A stretch of DNA of 64,000 nucleotides, taken from positions 1-64,000 of the forward strand of contig JBELBV010000001.1 in the NCBI GenBank assembly GCA_042095135.1, read 5' to 3'. The stretch comes from UA16 sp042095135 (GTDB lineage Bacteria > Bacteroidota > Bacteroidia > Flavobacteriales_D > Sanyastnellaceae). Numbering within the stretch: the stretch's first letter is position 1; every line of letters starts with the position of its first letter. Shown here one piece after another: positions 8,450-15,437 of the stretch. A program made the position numbers and the translations under genes. Under the pieces are notes generated by a model, which searched no databases, was not told the origin of the DNA, and worked only from the letters and a program-made list of their open reading frames with translations.

Positions 8450-9421
8450 TTAGATGGAAAGTATTTTCGCAATGCGGACCTCGTCTTCCAATGTGGCCGT
8501 CTTGTTCTCGATCGCTTCTTCAAAGGGGTAATAGACCAACTGGTCATTCACTACACCGGCCATGACACTCTTCTTTCCGGAAAGCAGGCCTTCAACTGCC
8601 GCCACGCCCAAGCGTGAGGCCAGCACACGGTCGGCACAACTGGGGTCACCGCCGCGTTGCAAGTGTCCCAACACCGTTACGCGTGTTTCGTATTTGTTGT
8701 CAATTGCGTGCACCTTTTTTGCAATCTCAAATGCACCTCCTTCAGGGTGGCCTTCAGCGACGATGACAATGCTCGACGTTTTGTTCGATGCTTGCCCCAA
8801 GTTCAACACGTCAACCAAATCCTGAATCGACAGACCTGACTCGGGTGTCATGACAGCCACTGCACCCGTTGCAATCCCAGCATTCAAAGCGATGAAGCCG
8901 CTGTCACGGCCCATCACCTCGACAAAAAAGAGGCGGTTGTGGCTATCAGCCGTATCTCGAATTTTGTCAACGGCCTCCACAACGGTGTTGGTAGCAGTAT
9001 CGAAACCAATGGTGAAATCAGTTCCGGACAAATCGTTGTCGATGGTGCCGGGCAAGCCGATGATCGGGAAGCCGGTTTCCCGCGTGAGCAACATCGCTCC
9101 TGTAAACGTCCCGTTTCCGCCAATGACAACCAAGGCATCTACTTCGTTCTCCACAAGGGATTGGTGGGCTTTACGCCGTCCTTCCTCAGTTCGAAACGCC
9201 TCGCAGCGAGCCGACTTCAAAATGGTGCCGCCGCGGCCGAGAATTTTCGCTACCGAACGGACATGGAGGCGCTTAAAATCCCCATCAATCAAACCCTGAT
9301 AGCCTTGGAATACACCGACCGCCTCACAACCATGGTATACCGCCGTTCGCACCACTGCACGAATGGCAGCGTTCATTCCTGGCGCATCACCTCCTGACGT
9401 TAATACCGCGATTTTCTTCAT
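8450..9421 (-). CDS. pfkA: 6-phosphofructokinase (ATP-PFK family) with Asn at the usual Asp103
   Basis: The ATG at 9421 gives MKKIAVLTSGGDAPGMNA; the frame runs 24 codons further upstream without a better start. It has 323 residues, the bacterial PfkA length. Motifs: GGDAPGMNA, GRGGTILKSARC, PGTIDNDLSG with the catalytic Asp127 region, EVMGRDSGFIALNAG and LGHLQRGGDPSC. The ATP/Mg loop reads VIGGNGTFTGA, so residue 103, Asp in E. coli PfkA, is Asn here, while Gly104, which favours ATP over pyrophosphate, is kept. It is the first gene of the leftward starch-linked operon; a TATCTTCG -7-like box lies 45 bp upstream. Confidence 0.92.
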   Translation of the reverse strand: MKKIAVLTSGGDAPGMNAAIRAVVRTAVYHGCEAVGVFQGYQGLIDGDFKRLHVRSVAKILGRGGTILKSARCEAFRTEEGRRKAHQSLVENEVDALVVIGGNGTFTGAMLLTRETGFPIIGLPGTIDNDLSGTDFTIGFDTATNTVVEAVDKIRDTADSHNRLFFVEVMGRDSGFIALNAGIATGAVAVMTPESGLSIQDLVDVLNLGQASNKTSSIVIVAEGHPEGGAFEIAKKVHAIDNKYETRVTVLGHLQRGGDPSCADRVLASRLGVAAVEGLLSGKKSVMAGVVNDQLVYYPFEEAIENKTATLEDEVRIAKILSI

Positions 9422-9466
9422 ATAAACGCTTTCAATTATGAGTTCCACTAGATGGTGGAACGGCCG

Positions 9467-9474
9467 CGAAGATA
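9467..9474 (-). promoter_or_regulatory. Putative -7 box of the pfkA operon promoter
   Basis: On the minus strand the sequence reads TATCTTCG, a common variant of the Bacteroidota -7 element TAnnTTTG. It would place transcription start near 9460 and give a leader of about 40 nt before pfkA. No well-spaced -33 TTG is evident. The operator-like palindrome at 9502-9520 lies just upstream, at a distance where a bound protein could act on this promoter. Confidence 0.35.
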
Positions 9475-9501
9475 GCACCGGAAATAACACCATCCCAGCC
9501 T

Positions 9502-9520
9502 AAGTGTTTAAAATACACTT
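9502..9520. promoter_or_regulatory. Operator-like palindrome, box 1
   Basis: AAGTGTTTAAAATACACTT is an inverted repeat with 6-bp perfect arms (AAGTGT/ACACTT) around 7 bp. It is centred in the 134-bp divergent region between pfkA and the Nudix-type regulator. Its core GTGTTTAAAATACAC (9504-9518) recurs with few changes at 9540-9554 and at the susC promoter, 15385-15399. The best candidate binding protein is the regulator encoded next to it; this is inference. Confidence 0.6.
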
Positions 9521-9539
9521 TTATTCCCAGCGGGGTTTA

Positions 9540-9554
9540 TTGTATTTTTGACAC
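9540..9554. promoter_or_regulatory. Operator-like box 2, over the regulator's own promoter
   Basis: TTGTATTTTTGACAC reads on the other strand as GTGTCAAAAATACAA, matching box 1 at 12 of 15 positions, including the whole AAAATACA block. Its centre is 36 bp from box 1. It covers the -7-like box 9543-9550 and ends two bases before the ATG of the regulator, so binding here should repress the regulator (autoregulation). Confidence 0.45.
9543..9550 (+). promoter_or_regulatory. Putative -7 box of the regulator-cotH-amylase transcript
   Basis: TATTTTTG fits TAnnTTTG exactly. It ends 5 nt before the ATG at 9556, so transcription would begin at or next to the start codon (leaderless or nearly so). A clear -33 TTTG is not seen at the usual distance. 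Confidence 0.4.
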
Positions 9555-9555
9555 T

Positions 9556-10269
9556 ATGCAACCAAATGAGACCCTCCACCTCTCTGTTGACTGCGTACTA
9601 TTCGGGTACGACGACGACGGACTTAAGGTGCTCTTGATCAACCAAAAAGCGGACACGTATGCCCATGAGAAAGGCCAACCGATGTCACAACTACCAGGGG
9701 ATCTCATCTTAATCGAAGAAGGTCTGGATGAAGCCGCAGAGCGTGTGTTGTACGAACTCACGCAAGTGAATGGTGTGTACTTGAAACAATTCCACGCTTA
9801 CGGAGATCCCAATCGTGTAAAGGACCACAAGGACAGAGCTTGGCTGCGATATGTCCGTACCATGCCAGACCAGCGCGTTGTAACAGTCGGGTACCTCGGA
9901 CTCGTCAGCTTGCACGATTACGACCCACAACCGGCCTCATTCGCGGGTGGGGTCAGCTGGGTGGATATCAACGATGTCGGCCCCCTCGCCTTCGACCACA
10001 ACAGCATTCTCAATGGGGCCATCGCGGCGCTTCAAACGCAATTAGAAAGCCACCACATCAGTTTCGAATTGCTCCCCAAGAAGTTCACTTTGAGTCAACT
10101 TCAAGCGCTCTACGAGACCGTTTTGGACAAAAAATTCGACAAGCGGAACTTCCGGAAAAACGTCAAGAAGATGAGCCACGTAGTGCCGCTCGACGAGAAA
10201 CAACAGGGCGTCATGCACAAACCCGCCCAGCTATTCAGTTTCAATCCCGAGCAGATCGCACATGATTAA
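9556..10269 (+). CDS. NrtR-type Nudix-related transcriptional regulator, probable starch-locus regulator
   Basis: A 237-residue protein: an N-terminal Nudix-like domain (about 8-145; LSVDCVLFGYDDDGLKVLLI opens it) followed by a C-terminal winged-helix domain (about 155-225; FTLSQLQALYETVLDKKFDK then NFRKNVKKM), the arrangement of NrtR-family regulators. The Nudix box reads GDLILIEEGLDEAAERVLYEL, where the catalytic REUxEE residues are lost, so it is probably a ligand sensor rather than a hydrolase. Known relatives regulate NAD metabolism or, in Bacteroides, arabinose use. Its place between two starch operons and beside shared palindromes points to a sugar-linked role here. It overlaps the next gene by 8 bp. 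Confidence 0.8.
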   Translation: MQPNETLHLSVDCVLFGYDDDGLKVLLINQKADTYAHEKGQPMSQLPGDLILIEEGLDEAAERVLYELTQVNGVYLKQFHAYGDPNRVKDHKDRAWLRYVRTMPDQRVVTVGYLGLVSLHDYDPQPASFAGGVSWVDINDVGPLAFDHNSILNGAIAALQTQLESHHISFELLPKKFTLSQLQALYETVLDKKFDKRNFRKNVKKMSHVVPLDEKQQGVMHKPAQLFSFNPEQIAHD

Positions 10270-12547
10270 ACTAGCGCTGAGGTGGTTAGAGGTGTTGATG
10301 GTTCTATGCGGCATCACCGTTGCAACGGCTCAAGAGGTGGGCGTCAATTGGCATCCCTTGGATGGTGTGGCTTACCAAAGCGAAGAACTGCCAGAGGTAC
10401 ATGTCACGTGCGAACAAATGAGCTGGATCCTGCAACAAGAAAATTGGTATTCCAACATTGAACATCCAGCAACGTTCGTGTTCATCAGTCCTCTAGGAAC
10501 GGACACCGTCGAAAACGTAGGGTTCCGTTTGCGCGGGAATACCTCACGCGGTGCGCCCAAGAAATCGTACAAGGTTTCATTCAATGCGTTCGACGAAGAC
10601 CAATCGTGGGAGGGTTTGAAAAAAATGAACCTCAACGGTGAACACAATGACCCCAGTGCCATGCGCGCCCGACTTGCTTGGGAGTGCCTGCGCGATGCTG
10701 GCGTGCCGGTTTCGAGAAGCACCCATGTAAAGCTTTTCATCAACGGCAATTACTACGGATTGTACTCCAACACTGAACACATCGATGGCGAGTGGTTAGA
10801 AAAGCGATTTGACCATGCCCACGGAAACCTCTGGAAATGCACTTATCCGGCCAACTTGGCCTTCGTCAGCAGCAACCCCGACGCCTATAAGTTTACCCCA
10901 AGCTGGTCCGACCAACGCGTTTACGAACTGAAAACCAACAACCTAGAAGACGACTACAGCAGCTTGGCCGAATTCATCAATGTCCTCAACAACGCGCCAA
11001 TGGACGAGTTGCCCTGTGCGCTGGAGGCCATCTTCGATGTCGACGCCTACCTCAAAGCCGCAGCAGGTGAAATCCTCTTTGGCCATTGGGACAATTACAT
11101 CGGCAACAAGAACAACTTCTACCTGTACGAGCGCACCACTGACGGCCGACTGATGTACATCCCGTACGATATGGATAACACGGCCGGCATTCAGTGGTTT
11201 GGGGAGTGGACGGATCAGGATATATACAACTGGACCAACGAAAACGACCGAGCCCTGTACACCCGATTGCTCGATGTCGATGCCTACCGAGATCGCTTCA
11301 CCTGGTATATCCATTGGTGGATGGACATGTATTACACCGCCGATTGGGTCGAGGCACGGGGAACTTGGTTGGTCAACTTCATGAGTCTCGCAATCGAAGA
11401 GGACACCTACTATCCGTTGAGCTACGGGTTCGATGCGGTTGATTTTGAAAATTCCATAGCCGAAGCTTGGGGCAGCCACGTCGCGCACTCCCCACTGGAC
11501 TATGCGAACTCACGCATTTTCTGGGCCGAAATTCAATCCGATCCGATGCCTGTGGACATCAGCCCGATTGTTCAATGCTGGGCCGAAGGGCCAGTACTCA
11601 ATGACTCCTTGCACATTCAATGCTGGGCGCCTGAGTTGACAACAGCCACAGGGTGGATCGTTGAAGCCGAAGTTGAACGGGACGGCAATGTGGAGGCCGT
11701 TGTACTCGAGCCCGCCGGAGGAAGCCTACACGGTTATGGTTGGGCCACTACCGTGCCGCTTGATGGTGCAGAAGATGTTTTCTGGCGGGCTTTGGCCACC
11801 GATCCAGCCGGCGCGGTCCAACACTCGCCCTGCACATTGACACGGGTCTGGAATTCCTCGGCCGACTCCCCGCTTCGGATCAATGAAGTCATGCCGATCA
11901 ACGACGGGTTTGTGACCGATGAAAACGGCAACGCTGGCGATTGGGTTGAGCTGATCAATGCAGGGACTGCACCGTTCAATTGCAACGGACTCTACCTCAG
12001 TAACCGGGTGATGGAACCATGGCGTTGGCCGCTGCCGAGCGTCACATTGGAACCTGGTCAGCATTTGCTCTTGTGGTGCGACGACAACACCGAAGCGGGC
12101 CCATTGCATGCGAATTTCACCCTGTCCGGGTCTGAGGACGAAGTGTACCTCTTCACCAAAGAAGATGGTGCATGGCGCGCCGTAGATGCCATCAATTGGA
12201 ACGATGCCATCGGTAACTTTAGCCTTGGACGCACGACCGACGGAGCGCCCGACTGGGTGTGGTTCAATCCCAGTTCCTCAAACCCGCCAACGCCAAATGC
12301 GGCAAACGGAACCACCGCACATATTCTCGACCCCACTGCCTCCTTCTCATTACCCACCAGTTGCGAACAACCATGCGCGATTGACTTTTCTCAAGGCACA
12401 CGTTCATCATTGCGCGATATCCATGGACAACTCGTTACTGAATCCAGTGGTATGTCCATTTCAATCAACGGACAACCAACGGGTATCTATCTCCTTACCA
12501 TCGAAGCCAAGACTGGCTCGACAACCCACAAAATCATCTTGCGATGA
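10262..12547 (+). CDS. CotH kinase-like protein with lamin-tail domain and T9SS sorting domain
   Basis: A 761-residue secreted protein. Signal peptide (about 1-23, ending ATAQ). The CotH domain (about 50-400) includes FRLRGNTSRGAPKKSYKVSF, the LKKMNLNGEHNDPSAMRARL block and the acidic motif YIPYDMDNTAG expected for metal/ATP chemistry. A lamin-tail domain begins near LRINEVMPIND (about 540-650). The last ~65 residues form a type A T9SS sorting domain (SLRDIHGQLVTE ... GIYLLTIE ... HKIILR). CotH proteins are atypical secreted protein kinases or structural proteins; substrate here unknown. It lies inside the starch operon, overlapping the regulator (8 bp) and the amylase (4 bp), so it is co-transcribed with both. 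Confidence 0.82.
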   Translation: MIKLALRWLEVLMVLCGITVATAQEVGVNWHPLDGVAYQSEELPEVHVTCEQMSWILQQENWYSNIEHPATFVFISPLGTDTVENVGFRLRGNTSRGAPKKSYKVSFNAFDEDQSWEGLKKMNLNGEHNDPSAMRARLAWECLRDAGVPVSRSTHVKLFINGNYYGLYSNTEHIDGEWLEKRFDHAHGNLWKCTYPANLAFVSSNPDAYKFTPSWSDQRVYELKTNNLEDDYSSLAEFINVLNNAPMDELPCALEAIFDVDAYLKAAAGEILFGHWDNYIGNKNNFYLYERTTDGRLMYIPYDMDNTAGIQWFGEWTDQDIYNWTNENDRALYTRLLDVDAYRDRFTWYIHWWMDMYYTADWVEARGTWLVNFMSLAIEEDTYYPLSYGFDAVDFENSIAEAWGSHVAHSPLDYANSRIFWAEIQSDPMPVDISPIVQCWAEGPVLNDSLHIQCWAPELTTATGWIVEAEVERDGNVEAVVLEPAGGSLHGYGWATTVPLDGAEDVFWRALATDPAGAVQHSPCTLTRVWNSSADSPLRINEVMPINDGFVTDENGNAGDWVELINAGTAPFNCNGLYLSNRVMEPWRWPLPSVTLEPGQHLLLWCDDNTEAGPLHANFTLSGSEDEVYLFTKEDGAWRAVDAINWNDAIGNFSLGRTTDGAPDWVWFNPSSSNPPTPNAANGTTAHILDPTASFSLPTSCEQPCAIDFSQGTRSSLRDIHGQLVTESSGMSISINGQPTGIYLLTIEAKTGSTTHKIILR

Positions 12548-15366
12548 ATACTTTTCGCCGATTCCATTGCTGCTTCATCATTTCTTTGGGTCTATTGATC
12601 CCGAGCTTTCTTCGAGGGCAGGTCGTGTGGACCGAACCCGCTTTCCCCACGGTAGACGACCAGGTCACGCTTTATTATAACAGTGCCCTGGGCAATGGTG
12701 AATTGCAAGGCGTCATTCCCGTTTACATTCACACAGGGGTCATCACAAGCAATTCGAGCGGACCAAGCGATTGGCAGAACGTGCAGACCGCATGGGGGAC
12801 TTCAGATCCATTGGCTTTACTCAACCCGGAAGGTAATGGCATCCACACCTTTGAATTCAATGGTTTGACCATCAGTGAATACTACCAACTCGACGAAGGC
12901 GAAACCGTTGAAAGTTTGGCCATGGTCTTCCGAAACAGCAGCGGCACATTGGTAGGGCGAAATGCCGACGGATCGGACATCTTTTACGAAGTCAGCACCG
13001 GTTCGTTCAGCACATCATTGCAAACCCCTGAAAACGGATACGCTGTGCTGGACCTCGGCGACACCTACTCCATCCTCGGACAAGCGAGTGAAACGTGCGA
13101 GCTCAGCCTGGAAATCAATGGGGAGGTTGTCACTACAGTAACGGGTACGTCCCTTTCGTATGATTTCGAGGCGGATAACGCCGGGCAATACGACATCGCC
13201 TTGGTAGGGACCATCGATGCGGGATCCACATCGGATGAAGCAAGCATTACCGTGCTGCCCGAAACTCCCATTACTGGATGGCCACCCGTTGGATCCGAAG
13301 ACGGGATTCACTATCCCACGACCACGAGCACTTTCTTGCAGCTCCACGCACCGGGCAAGGAATTCGTTTTCGTGGTAGGCGACTTTAACGATTGGCAATT
13401 GAGTTTCGATTACCTCATGACCCAAACCCCCGACGGCAACAAGCACTGGATCGAAATTGATGGCCTTGACGCCGGAACCGAATACCGCTTCCACTACCAC
13501 ATCATGCCGGACGACATGCGCGTGGCAGACCCCTACACAGAGGTAGTACTCGATCCATGGAACGACCAATGGATTCCCGAGGAGACGTACCCGAACATGC
13601 CGGCGTTCCCCAATATGCTGACAGAAAACACGCCGGTGTCTGTCCTTCAACCCGGCGCGGCCGGCTTTGATTGGTCCGATCAGGACTTTGAGCGACCCGC
13701 CAAATCATCGCTGGTGATTTACGAATTGCTGGTGCGTGATTTCACGGACGAGCGCAATTACCAGACCATTCTCGACACCCTTGATTACCTCGATCGGTTG
13801 GGCATCAACGCAATTGAATTCATGCCTGTCAATGAATTCAATGGCAACGACAGCTGGGGCTATAATCCGACTTTCTTCCTCGCATTGGACAAGGCTTACG
13901 GTGACAAATCAGCGTTTAAGGAATTGATCAATGCCTGCCACCAGCGCGGCATTGCTGTGCTCCTCGATGTGGTGCTCAATCACGCCGATTACCCCAATCC
14001 GTTCTTGAAGATGTATTGGAACGCCTCGTCATTCCAGCCCGCGGCGAACAACCCGTGGTTCAACGAAATTTCGCCAAGCCCAGAGACCTGGTTCTTCGAT
14101 TGGAACCACGACAGCCCAGCCACAAAGTATTTCATGAAACGAGCATTGAAGTACTGGGTTGATGAATACCACATCGACGGATACCGTCTCGACTTTTCCA
14201 AAGGCATGACCCAAACTCCGGGCAATGTATGGGGCTACGACCAAGCCCGCATCAACTTGCTCAATGAGTATGCCAACCACCTCTGGCAGGATGAATCCGA
14301 CATTTACATGATCTTGGAACATTGGGTGGACCTGTCCGAAAACCAAACCTTGGTCAACGACGGATTCATGGTGTGGGCCAATGTGACACACGATTACAAC
14401 GAGGCGTCTATGGGGTATCCTTCCGATTTCGGATGGGCAAACTACCAAAACCAAAGCATGTCCAATCCGGGAGTCATCTCCTACCCTGAAAGCCATGACG
14501 AAGAACGATTGATGTTTAAGGCCCTGCAATACGGCAATGGAGAGGGTTCGTACCAGGTGACTAATCTCAACACGGCCCTAGCGCGTCAAGAAGCCATTCA
14601 ATGCTTCAACATCCTGTTGCCTGGACCCAAGATGCTCTGGCAGTTCGAAGAACTCGGGTACGACTACAGCATCAACACGTGCAGCGACGGTGTCACCATA
14701 AGCGAAGACTGCCGGACCACAGCCAAACCCGTACGATGGGACTACCGAGATAACCCCAACCGGTACCGCATCCACGAAGTCATTGCCGGTCTCTGTCAAC
14801 TCAAAATGGACTACCCAGACCCCTTCCAAGGCACCAATTACAACTGGGACGTGGGAGGCTACGGCAAACGCCTCCTCCTCAATGGAAGTAGCATGGACGC
14901 AGTGGTGGTCGCTAATTTCCGTGTCAGCGAGCTTAGCATGATTCCTGGATTCCAGCATACGGGTACGTGGTACGACTACTTCACGGGCGAAGCCATTGAA
15001 GTGACCGATGTAAGCGCTTTCATGTCATTCGCTCCAGGCGAATACCACGTGTACGTCGATCAACCGGTGAACTTCCCTTCCGCCATTGCTGAGGCCCCTC
15101 TCGTTCGGTCCAATGCCGTGGCATTTCCCAATCCCACGGCAGGAAGCTTTGCCATTGAATTCCCGGAACAGGTGGACATGACCTCGCTTCAAATCTTTGA
15201 CCTAAACGGCCGAGATGCAACCGCTGGAATCAGCGCGACGGTTCAGCACCAGGGATACGTTATTCAATTCGTTAACAACAGCTTATCAGAAGGCGTGTAT
15301 ACCGTACAGGTCCGTTCCGATACGCAACAATTCAATGCCCGCGTGGTGCTTTCAAACAACCGTTGA
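12544..15366 (+). CDS. Extracellular GH13 alpha-amylase-family enzyme with T9SS sorting domain
   Basis: A 940-residue protein. Signal peptide (about 1-25, ending LRGQ), N-terminal Ig-like/starch-associated domains (about 26-240), a CBM48-like E-set (VFVVGDFNDW near 280), then the GH13 barrel (about 390-770). Conserved regions: I DVVLNHADY, II DGYRLDFSKG (nucleophile Asp), III YMILEHWVD (acid/base Glu), IV YPESHDEER. The end (AFPNPTAGSFAIEF ... GVYTVQVR ... FNARVVLSN) is a type A T9SS sorting domain, so the enzyme should be secreted or attached at the cell surface. Substrate is most likely starch or glycogen; exact specificity is not readable. It sits 71 bp upstream of susC. Confidence 0.9.
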   Translation: MNTFRRFHCCFIISLGLLIPSFLRGQVVWTEPAFPTVDDQVTLYYNSALGNGELQGVIPVYIHTGVITSNSSGPSDWQNVQTAWGTSDPLALLNPEGNGIHTFEFNGLTISEYYQLDEGETVESLAMVFRNSSGTLVGRNADGSDIFYEVSTGSFSTSLQTPENGYAVLDLGDTYSILGQASETCELSLEINGEVVTTVTGTSLSYDFEADNAGQYDIALVGTIDAGSTSDEASITVLPETPITGWPPVGSEDGIHYPTTTSTFLQLHAPGKEFVFVVGDFNDWQLSFDYLMTQTPDGNKHWIEIDGLDAGTEYRFHYHIMPDDMRVADPYTEVVLDPWNDQWIPEETYPNMPAFPNMLTENTPVSVLQPGAAGFDWSDQDFERPAKSSLVIYELLVRDFTDERNYQTILDTLDYLDRLGINAIEFMPVNEFNGNDSWGYNPTFFLALDKAYGDKSAFKELINACHQRGIAVLLDVVLNHADYPNPFLKMYWNASSFQPAANNPWFNEISPSPETWFFDWNHDSPATKYFMKRALKYWVDEYHIDGYRLDFSKGMTQTPGNVWGYDQARINLLNEYANHLWQDESDIYMILEHWVDLSENQTLVNDGFMVWANVTHDYNEASMGYPSDFGWANYQNQSMSNPGVISYPESHDEERLMFKALQYGNGEGSYQVTNLNTALARQEAIQCFNILLPGPKMLWQFEELGYDYSINTCSDGVTISEDCRTTAKPVRWDYRDNPNRYRIHEVIAGLCQLKMDYPDPFQGTNYNWDVGGYGKRLLLNGSSMDAVVVANFRVSELSMIPGFQHTGTWYDYFTGEAIEVTDVSAFMSFAPGEYHVYVDQPVNFPSAIAEAPLVRSNAVAFPNPTAGSFAIEFPEQVDMTSLQIFDLNGRDATAGISATVQHQGYVIQFVNNSLSEGVYTVQVRSDTQQFNARVVLSNNR

Positions 15367-15384
15367 CAAGTCACACGGTACTTC

Positions 15385-15399
15385 GTGTTGAAAGTACAC
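15385..15399. promoter_or_regulatory. Operator-like palindrome, box 3, at the susC promoter
   Basis: GTGTTGAAAGTACAC matches box 1 (9504-9518) at 13 of 15 positions. It contains the TTG (15388-15390) that forms the -33 element of the susC promoter, so a bound repressor would block RNA polymerase. Presence at both sugar operons, 5.9 kb apart, is the main evidence for a shared regulon. Confidence 0.55.
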
Positions 15400-15418
15400 C
15401 TACTAGACCGTACCTTCG
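15388..15418 (+). promoter_or_regulatory. Putative susC promoter (-33 TTG, -7 TACCTTCG)
   Basis: TTG at 15388-15390 and TACCTTCG at 15411-15418 are 20 bp apart, close to the Bacteroidota sigma-ABfr arrangement TTTG-N19-TAnnTTTG. Transcription would start near 15425, about 13 nt before the susC ATG. The -33 element lies within operator-like box 3. Confidence 0.5.
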
Positions 15419-15437
15419 CCCCACTAATTCATTTCTG

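Noticed and set aside
8428..8547. 40-residue N-terminal extension of GapA
   Set aside because: It overlaps the pfkA end and precedes the canonical MKKIAINGFGRIG start; highly basic and unlike GAPDH.
9775..9789. GTGTACTTGAAACAA, a partial match to the operator consensus inside the regulator gene
   Set aside because: It departs from the consensus at two positions, is less symmetric, and its bases are explained by the codons for GVYLKQ; it may be chance.
14029..14529. 166-codon antisense frame in the GH13 gene
   Set aside because: It lies opposite the catalytic barrel codons and shows no signal, motif or promoter.
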